The notes beneath the pieces are model-generated. The model saw only the letters and a list, made by a program, of their open reading frames with translations, made no database searches and was not told where the DNA came from. From Phycisphaerae bacterium (GTDB lineage Bacteria; Planctomycetota; Phycisphaerae; Phycisphaerales; SM1A02), in contig JAUIHC010000008.1 in NCBI GenBank assembly GCA_030432455.1, positions 1 through 17,906 of the forward strand: 17,906 nt of DNA, written 5' to 3'. A program made the translations under genes and the position numbers. Each line of letters opens with the position of its first letter. Position 1 is the first letter of the stretch. This document shows, piece after piece, positions 13,036 to 17,906 of the stretch.

Positions 13036-14799
13036 ATGTCTCCCAGCACCCCTCCAACGTGCCCCCACCGGCGTGCACCACGGCCGGCCGCCCTCGTGGC
13101 GAGCCTTCTGATGGTGGTCTTCGCCATCGCGGGATCGACCCATGGACAGAACTGCCCGGGAAGCGGCGACTGTCTCGAGCCCAACGCGACCCCCGGCTGC
13201 TCCGATCCCGGATGCTGCGAGTCGGTCTGCACCCTCGACCCCTTCTGCTGCGAGGACTGGGACCTGACCTGCGCCACGACCGCGGACCTGACGTGCGCGG
13301 GCCTCTGCGGCGCCGCCGCCAGCGGCTCGTGCTTCGCCGCCAACGGGTCGCCGGCCTGCAACGACCGGACCTGCTGCGAGGCGGTCTGCCTCGGCGACCC
13401 CTTCTGCTGCAGCGGAGCCTGGGACGCGAGTTGCGCCCTCTTCGCGGGCTTCTTCTGCGAGGTCCCGGGCGGCGAGTGCGGTGACGCCGACGCGGGCGAC
13501 TGCTTCGCCGCCAACGGCACGCCCGCCTGCAACGACACGGACTGCTGCGATGTGGTCTGCGGGATCGACCCGAGCTGCTGCGACCTCAACTGGGATGCGA
13601 TCTGCGCGGCCATCGCGGCCGACGCCTGCACCGGCGCGTGCGTCGTCACGGTCGATGCCACCGACGGCGTGGAAGCGGAGAGTTGCGACGGCCCCTCCAA
13701 CGACGCCTGCGACGGCGGCACCGCCGAGACCACGCTTCCGAATCGAGCGATGCACGGCACATTCCGCGACGACCTCGATCGCGACATCGTGATGATGGAT
13801 GTCTCGGGGCTCGACCTCGACGGTGACGGAGAGGTCCGACTGCGACTGCAGGCGGCCGCGTCGTCGGCGCGGATCTCGGTGCGCGAGACCGACTGCGACG
13901 GAGGGCTGCTCTTCGAGATCGAGCCCGTCGCCTGCCTGACCACGACGCACGTCGCCTGCGTCCCCGCCACCATGCTCGCGTTCGTGATCGAGCCCACCGG
14001 CGAGGTGACCGACTGCGAGGATCCGGCCTGGCGACTCGCGACCGAGGTCGCCGACACCTGCGGGACCGTCTGCGGGAACGACTTCGACTGCCTCACCCCG
14101 CACGAGCACCCCGGCTGCACCGATCCGTCCTGCTGCGATCTGGTCTGCCAGCAGGATCCGGTGTGCTGCCAGTGGACCTGGGATGGTCCGTGCACGGTGC
14201 AGGCGGCCCAGCTCTGCGGCGGACCGCCGCCCGAGAACGATGCCTGCAGCTCGGCGATCGACGCGGCCCTCGGCACCACGCCGTTCCGTCAACTGCTCTC
14301 GACGCCGTCGGAGCCGGCCGGCGACTGCATCGACCCCGCGCTTCGAGGCGGCGATGTCTGGTTCCGCCATGTGGCCCGCTGCGACTCGCTGGTGCGGATC
14401 GGGACCTGCAGCACCGCCGACTTCGACACCCTCGTCGAGGTCTTCACCGGCGACTGCCGGAATCCGGTCCCGGTCGAGTGCGTGGACGACGAGGACTTCT
14501 GCGTCTTCGAGACCGGGTCGGTGCTCATCGATGCCGCCTGCGGGGAGCACTATCTCGTGCGGGTGAGCGGCGTGGACGATGCGACCGGCACCGGCGAGCT
14601 CCTCATCGAATGCTTCGGCGCGACCTGCCCGTGCCGCGAGGATCTCGACGCCGACGGCCGGGTGGACGGGGCGGATCTCGGCCGGCTCTTCATCGACTGG
14701 GGCGGGTGCCCGAAGGGCTGCGCCGCCGATCTGGACGACGACGGTCAGGTCGGCGGTTCGGACCTCGGACTGCTCTTCGCGGCGTGGGGCGACTGCTGA
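13036..14799 (+). CDS. Secreted Cys-rich repeat protein with dockerin-type tail
   Basis: The product is 587 residues. A basic n-region (HRRAPRP) and hydrophobic core (AALVASLLMVVFAIAG) form a signal peptide ending near STHGQ. Four Cys-rich units follow, about 39-86, 91-145, 148-198 and 344-394, each with the pattern P-x-C-x-D-x-x-C-C-x-x-V-C-x-x-D-P-x-C-C-x-x-x-W-D. Units 3 and 4 are separated by a Cys-containing block (200-340) that includes DLDGDGEVRLRL. A single PPC-like block (about 399-527) contains DVWFRHVARCD, STADFDTLVEVF and ECVDDED. The tail (534-587) has DLDADGRVDGADLG and DLDDDGQVGGSDLG. The ATG at 13036 is chosen because the signal peptide follows it; no clear ribosome binding site is seen. 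It shares every module type with the preceding gene in a different copy number (four Cys-rich units and one clear PPC block, against two and about four). Function is unknown; an envelope or extracellular matrix role is inferred. Confidence 0.88.
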   Translation: MSPSTPPTCPHRRAPRPAALVASLLMVVFAIAGSTHGQNCPGSGDCLEPNATPGCSDPGCCESVCTLDPFCCEDWDLTCATTADLTCAGLCGAAASGSCFAANGSPACNDRTCCEAVCLGDPFCCSGAWDASCALFAGFFCEVPGGECGDADAGDCFAANGTPACNDTDCCDVVCGIDPSCCDLNWDAICAAIAADACTGACVVTVDATDGVEAESCDGPSNDACDGGTAETTLPNRAMHGTFRDDLDRDIVMMDVSGLDLDGDGEVRLRLQAAASSARISVRETDCDGGLLFEIEPVACLTTTHVACVPATMLAFVIEPTGEVTDCEDPAWRLATEVADTCGTVCGNDFDCLTPHEHPGCTDPSCCDLVCQQDPVCCQWTWDGPCTVQAAQLCGGPPPENDACSSAIDAALGTTPFRQLLSTPSEPAGDCIDPALRGGDVWFRHVARCDSLVRIGTCSTADFDTLVEVFTGDCRNPVPVECVDDEDFCVFETGSVLIDAACGEHYLVRVSGVDDATGTGELLIECFGATCPCREDLDADGRVDGADLGRLFIDWGGCPKGCAADLDDDGQVGGSDLGLLFAAWGDC

Positions 14800-14835
14800 G
14801 CGCGGACCGCCGCGTCGCCCCGGCCGGTCCCCCGA

Positions 14836-16308
14836 TCACCGGACGCCGGGCGTCTCCGGCGAGAGCGCCCGCCGCATGATCTTGCCTGTCGGGTTCCGAG
14901 GCAGTTCGTCCAGGTGCCGGATCTCCCGCGGCACCTTGTACTGGGCAAGCGTCTCGCGGCAGTGCGACCGCAGGGCCGTCTCGTCGAACTCGGCACCCTC
15001 CACCAACTCGACGAACGCCAGCGGGACCTCGCCCCGACTCGGATCGGGCTGCCCGATGACCGCGGACGACTTCACCGACGGATGACGATCGAGGACCTCC
15101 TCGATCTCCCGCGGGAAGACGTTCTCGCCGCCGATGATGAGCATCTCCTTGATGCGACCGGTGATCGAGAGGAAGCCGTCGGCGTCGAGCCTGCCCATGT
15201 CGCCGGTGCGAAGAAAGCCCTCGTCGTCGAACGCGGCCGCGGTCTCCTCGGGCCGCTTGAAGTAGCCGGGCATCACATTCGGGCCCTTGATCCGGATCTC
15301 GCCCTCCTCGCCCGGACCGAGGATCCGCCCGTCGTCGGAGACGATGCGTTCCTCGACCCCCGGCACCGCACGGCCGACCGAATGCGGGCGATACTCGTCC
15401 GGCAGACAGACATTGGTGACCGGCGCGGTCTCGGTGAGGCCGTACCCCTCGCAGATGCGGACCCCGAAGACCTCGTGGAACCCGTCGCTCACCGCGTCGG
15501 GCAGCGGCTCGCCGCCCGCGACCGCGAACCGCAGGCTGGCGAAGTCGTCGCGCTGGGCGGACTTCGCCAGTCGCAGCGCGTTGTACATCGAGGGGATCCC
15601 GATGAACGCGGTCGGCCGATGCTCGCGGGCGAGTTCGAGGATCCGCTTCGGCATGAACTTCGCGGTGTAGACGACGCGGCACCCCAGGCAGAGCGGAAGC
15701 AGGGTGAGCACCGTGAGTCCGAAGGTGTGGAACTGCGGCAGCACCCCGAGCATGACATCCCGCCTGCTGAAGTGCACCCACTCGACGACCTGATCGATGT
15801 TCGCCTGCAGGTTCGCGTCGGTGAGGATCACCCCCTTCGGCCGCCCCGACGTGCCCGAGGTGTAGAGGAGGACGGCGGGATCGTCGGCGGGCAGATGCCG
15901 CCGCGGCGCCGCGGGCGGGAGCCCGGAGAACGACATCTCGTCCATGAGGATCGGCGTCACGCCTTCGGGAAGCGGGCCGGTGAACTCGAGCATCTTCCCG
16001 ACCGTGACGACCGCGTCGAGCTCGGCGTCCTCGATGACGAAGGCGAGATCATCCTTCGAGAGCAGGTAGTTCAGCGGGACGACCGTCCGACCGAGTCTCC
16101 AGCCCGCCAGAAGCGCGGCCGGGAAGAGCCCCGAGGTCGGCAGCATGACGCCCACCCGGGGTCGATCCGAGACCGCGGCGATCTTCGCGGCCAGATGCCG
16201 ACCCACCAGCAGAAGCATCAGGCTCCGCCAGGCCCGCAGATCGTCCACGACGATCGGATGAAAGGGACGCCTGAGCAGACTTCGCCGAATGCGATCGTGA
16301 AGGTCCAT
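14836..16308 (-). CDS. AMP-forming acyl-CoA synthetase / ligase (ANL superfamily)
   Basis: The product is 490 residues, slightly short for the family but complete in motifs. YTSGTSGRPKGV (149-160) is the ATP-phosphate loop; GYGLTET (288-294) is the A5 motif. GFLRTGDMG (364-372) carries the Asp that binds ribose (D370). GRIKEMLIIGGENVFPREIE (384-403) is the hinge and CoA region, and PTGKIMR (473-479) contains the catalytic K476. Such enzymes activate a carboxylate as acyl-AMP and pass it to CoA. The acid is not deducible, although the sequence reads like medium- or long-chain fatty acyl ligases. No signal peptide is present, so it is cytosolic. The start at 16308 has GAGG 5 bases upstream. An in-frame ATG at 16335 would overlap the divergent lipoprotein gene. 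Only 36 bases, with a weak CGCGG/CCGCG hairpin at 14801-14814, separate its stop from that of the convergent Cys-rich gene. Confidence 0.93.
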   Translation of the reverse strand: MDLHDRIRRSLLRRPFHPIVVDDLRAWRSLMLLLVGRHLAAKIAAVSDRPRVGVMLPTSGLFPAALLAGWRLGRTVVPLNYLLSKDDLAFVIEDAELDAVVTVGKMLEFTGPLPEGVTPILMDEMSFSGLPPAAPRRHLPADDPAVLLYTSGTSGRPKGVILTDANLQANIDQVVEWVHFSRRDVMLGVLPQFHTFGLTVLTLLPLCLGCRVVYTAKFMPKRILELAREHRPTAFIGIPSMYNALRLAKSAQRDDFASLRFAVAGGEPLPDAVSDGFHEVFGVRICEGYGLTETAPVTNVCLPDEYRPHSVGRAVPGVEERIVSDDGRILGPGEEGEIRIKGPNVMPGYFKRPEETAAAFDDEGFLRTGDMGRLDADGFLSITGRIKEMLIIGGENVFPREIEEVLDRHPSVKSSAVIGQPDPSRGEVPLAFVELVEGAEFDETALRSHCRETLAQYKVPREIRHLDELPRNPTGKIMRRALSPETPGVR

Positions 16309-16333
16309 GATGGCCTCGGACGATACCTCTGAC

Positions 16334-17119
16334 ATGCACATGCCGCCCCTCGCCGCACGGTCGCCCCGCCCCTGCCTCGCCTGCCTGACGCTGGGCCTCT
16401 CGCTCATCCTCTCCGGCTGCGGGGAGTCGTGGACCCGATCGCGGGACACCGCGATCCTCGCGATCGAACGCGGCGACGATGCGACGGCGCTCCAGGAGAG
16501 CCGCCGCATCGTGCGAAGCGGTCCCCGGAGCATGCGACCGGAGGCCGCGTACCTCGGCGGGATCGCCGCCCACCGGCTGGGCGATGACGCCGAAGCCATC
16601 CGACTGCTCGACATCGCGGTCACCGCGTCGGACTCGACGCTCCGAGGTCAGGCCCTGATCCAACGCGGCACGGTGGAGCGGACGATGGGCGGCCGCGACC
16701 GCGAGGCCGCCCGGGATCTCGAACGCGGCGGGCAGTTGCTCGGAGGCGACCTCGGGAGCGAGGCCCTTCTCCGCGGCGCCGAGATCTACAAGCAGCTCGG
16801 TCTCGAGGCCGACGCCCGACGATGCGTGGACGCTGCGGATCGGATCGGCGGCCCGAGACACGGCGCCGACACGCAGATCGCGGGCTTCACGATCCAGTTC
16901 GGAGCCTTCCAGAAGAAGTCCAGCGCCGAGGCCCATGCCCGCCGGATCGCCGCCGCGGTCCGAAACGCCGGCCTCGGCACGGTCCTCATCACCGAGCAGG
17001 AGGGCCTCTACAAGGTTCAGGTCGGCTGCTACCGCGACATCATGTCGGCCCAGCGGATGATGGACCGACTGCCCACCCCGTCGGTCGGGCCCGTGACCAT
17101 CACCGCGATCGGTCCGTGA
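16334..17119 (+). CDS. SPOR-domain lipoprotein with TPR-like middle
   Basis: The product is 261 residues. The N-terminus (basic residues, CLACLTLGLSLILSGC) is a lipoprotein signal with lipobox L-S-G-C and lipidated C29. Residues 35-170 are helical repeats of TPR type (for example AAYLGGIAAHRLGDDAEAIR and ALLRGAEIYKQLGLEADAR). The C-terminal 183-258 is a SPOR domain, with GFTIQFGAF (184-192) opening the first strand and LYKVQVGCYRD (225-235) the later one. SPOR domains bind peptidoglycan strands lacking stem peptides, so an envelope or division-site role is likely. The start is uncertain: ATG at 16310 has AAGG 6 bases upstream but gives an acidic n-region, while 16334 and 16340 give better signal peptides. 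The start is only 25 bases from the divergent ligase start. The gene ends 20 bases inside the opposing glycosyltransferase gene. Confidence 0.85.
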   Translation: MHMPPLAARSPRPCLACLTLGLSLILSGCGESWTRSRDTAILAIERGDDATALQESRRIVRSGPRSMRPEAAYLGGIAAHRLGDDAEAIRLLDIAVTASDSTLRGQALIQRGTVERTMGGRDREAARDLERGGQLLGGDLGSEALLRGAEIYKQLGLEADARRCVDAADRIGGPRHGADTQIAGFTIQFGAFQKKSSAEAHARRIAAAVRNAGLGTVLITEQEGLYKVQVGCYRDIMSAQRMMDRLPTPSVGPVTITAIGP

Positions 17120-17906
17120 TCGACGCTCCCGAGGTTCCCGACGCCCCGAAGACCCGGTCGGTGGCGGCCATGACCGCCGACACCGGAATCGCGTGCGCCC
17201 AGAACCGTTCCTTGAGCGGCTTGAACACCAGCGGCCACACCGGCGGGATGGTCTCGCCCTCGGACCACCCGGGTCGCCAGCGGATCGCGACCTTCCGCCG
17301 AACATAGAGCGTCACGAACCGCAGCCCGACGCACGACGCCAGATGCGCGACGCCGGAGTCGCTGCCGACGAATCCGCCGGATCCCGCGAGCCGCTCGGCC
17401 AGTCCGTCGAGATTCCCGGCGGCGACGCGGGTGCAGCCCGCGGACTCGATCCACGAGGTCGCGTCCGCCTCGCTCGGATGCGTCGTGAACTCCGGATGCC
17501 AGCCCTGGTCGCGCAGCCGACGGGCGACCTCCACGAACCGTGACGGAATCCACTGTCGCCGGGGATCGCCGGCGGTCGGATGAATGATGATCCGCCGGGG
17601 ATCGGGGTCGGCGAGCTCCGAGTCGTCGGGAAGGCGGAGGCCCGTCTCGCGCGTCGCGTCGGCGACCCCGAAGATCGACCCGGACACCTCGGCATGCACG
17701 CTCACCATGTCGGCGAGCGGGCGACGATGCTCGGGAAGATCGTCGAGCACGAGCACCTCGTCGTGGCCCGCCCTCGCCTCGTCGCACACGTCCGCGGGCC
17801 GGAAGTGCAGCAGGATGTCGTGCTGTCGCCAGGCGTCGGCGCGGGCATCCGGAGCGGGCATCGGCCGGATGTCGGTCTCGGGAAACCAGCGACGCAGCGC
17901 GTGGAG
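17100..17906 (-). CDS. Glycosyltransferase family 9 (heptosyltransferase-like), 5' end outside window
   Basis: The frame is open from the right edge to the TGA at 17100, giving 268 visible residues. The first ones, LHALRRWFPETDI, look like the internal strand-helix start typical of this family, so the true start lies beyond the window and an ATG at 17861 is not the start. IIIHPTAGDPRRQW (106-119) is the nucleotide-sugar binding segment that opens the second Rossmann half. GGFVGSDSGVAHLASCVG (177-194) is the GT9 signature with D183 and H188. Members add ADP-heptose or related sugars to lipopolysaccharide core; the acceptor here is unknown. Its last 20 bases overlap the end of the convergent SPOR gene. 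Presence of a GT9 enzyme is consistent with a Gram-negative-type envelope. Confidence 0.9.
   Translation of the reverse strand, partial: LHALRRWFPETDIRPMPAPDARADAWRQHDILLHFRPADVCDEARAGHDEVLVLDDLPEHRRPLADMVSVHAEVSGSIFGVADATRETGLRLPDDSELADPDPRRIIIHPTAGDPRRQWIPSRFVEVARRLRDQGWHPEFTTHPSEADATSWIESAGCTRVAAGNLDGLAERLAGSGGFVGSDSGVAHLASCVGLRFVTLYVRRKVAIRWRPGWSEGETIPPVWPLVFKPLKERFWAHAIPVSAVMAATDRVFGASGTSGASITDRSR

Noticed and set aside
12099..14279. A 726-residue open frame on the minus strand
   Set aside because: It is antisense to the two Cys-rich genes, spans their terminator hairpins, and shows only repetitive Ser/Gln or Arg/Ala composition.
14914..16332. A 472-residue open frame on the plus strand
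   Set aside because: It is the antisense shadow of the acyl-CoA synthetase, whose complete catalytic motifs leave no doubt about the real strand.
1..17906. Cellulosome-like system inferred from the dockerin-like tails
   Set aside because: No cohesin domain, scaffoldin or glycoside hydrolase is visible, so the tails alone do not support a cellulosome.

Overview
The window is GC-rich bacterial DNA that most likely comes from a planctomycete of the class Phycisphaerae. Three separate genes, including the one cut by the left edge, end in the same two-unit calcium-loop tail of the form D-x-(D/N/S)-x-D-G-x-(V/T)-(D/N/S/G)-G-(A/S)-D-x-G followed by (A/S/D)-W/F-G-x-C. I associate that tail with planctomycete 'GC-type dockerin' proteins. 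A Tat-exported Gfo/Idh/MocA oxidoreductase with a QKP motif and an FG-GAP protein also fit Planctomycetota. The assignment rests on protein style only; no rRNA or other phylogenetic marker is present.

Layout. 1-2269 (+): tail of a dockerin-type secreted protein, a secreted FG-GAP/VCBS repeat protein, and an unusual lipoprotein-type beta-carbonic anhydrase, ending at a 16-bp bidirectional hairpin. 2348-5796 (-): a secreted transglutaminase-like protein downstream of a Tat-signal oxidoreductase. 5797-6272: a gene-poor stretch with short tandem repeats, a long hairpin and a frameshifted remnant of an IS3-type OrfA. 6273-8621 (-): an accessory island built around a tRNA-Gly(TCC) gene, with a nucleotidyltransferase plus 56-residue partner on its 3' side and a second nucleotidyltransferase plus winged-helix-like partner on its 5' side; the second pair has a clear sigma70-type promoter. 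8808-10209 (-): a peroxiredoxin followed by a ZIP-family metal transporter. 10530-14799 (+): two large secreted Cys-rich proteins with PPC-like beta domains and dockerin-like tails. 14836-17906: an AMP-forming acyl-CoA synthetase (-), a SPOR-domain lipoprotein (+) and a partial family-9 glycosyltransferase (-).

How the parts may work together. Most of the window concerns the cell envelope and exterior: at least eight products carry an export signal, an extracellular repeat, a membrane segment or a cell-wall-related domain. The dockerin-type proteins may belong to one surface display or scaffold system whose receptor is not in this window. The tRNA-flanking nucleotidyltransferase pairs are the best candidates for an undescribed system: by gene organisation they resemble toxin-antitoxin or abortive-infection (AbiE-like) modules, but their partners and gene order differ from classical AbiE. 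All functions were read from sequence motifs by eye; no database search was run.
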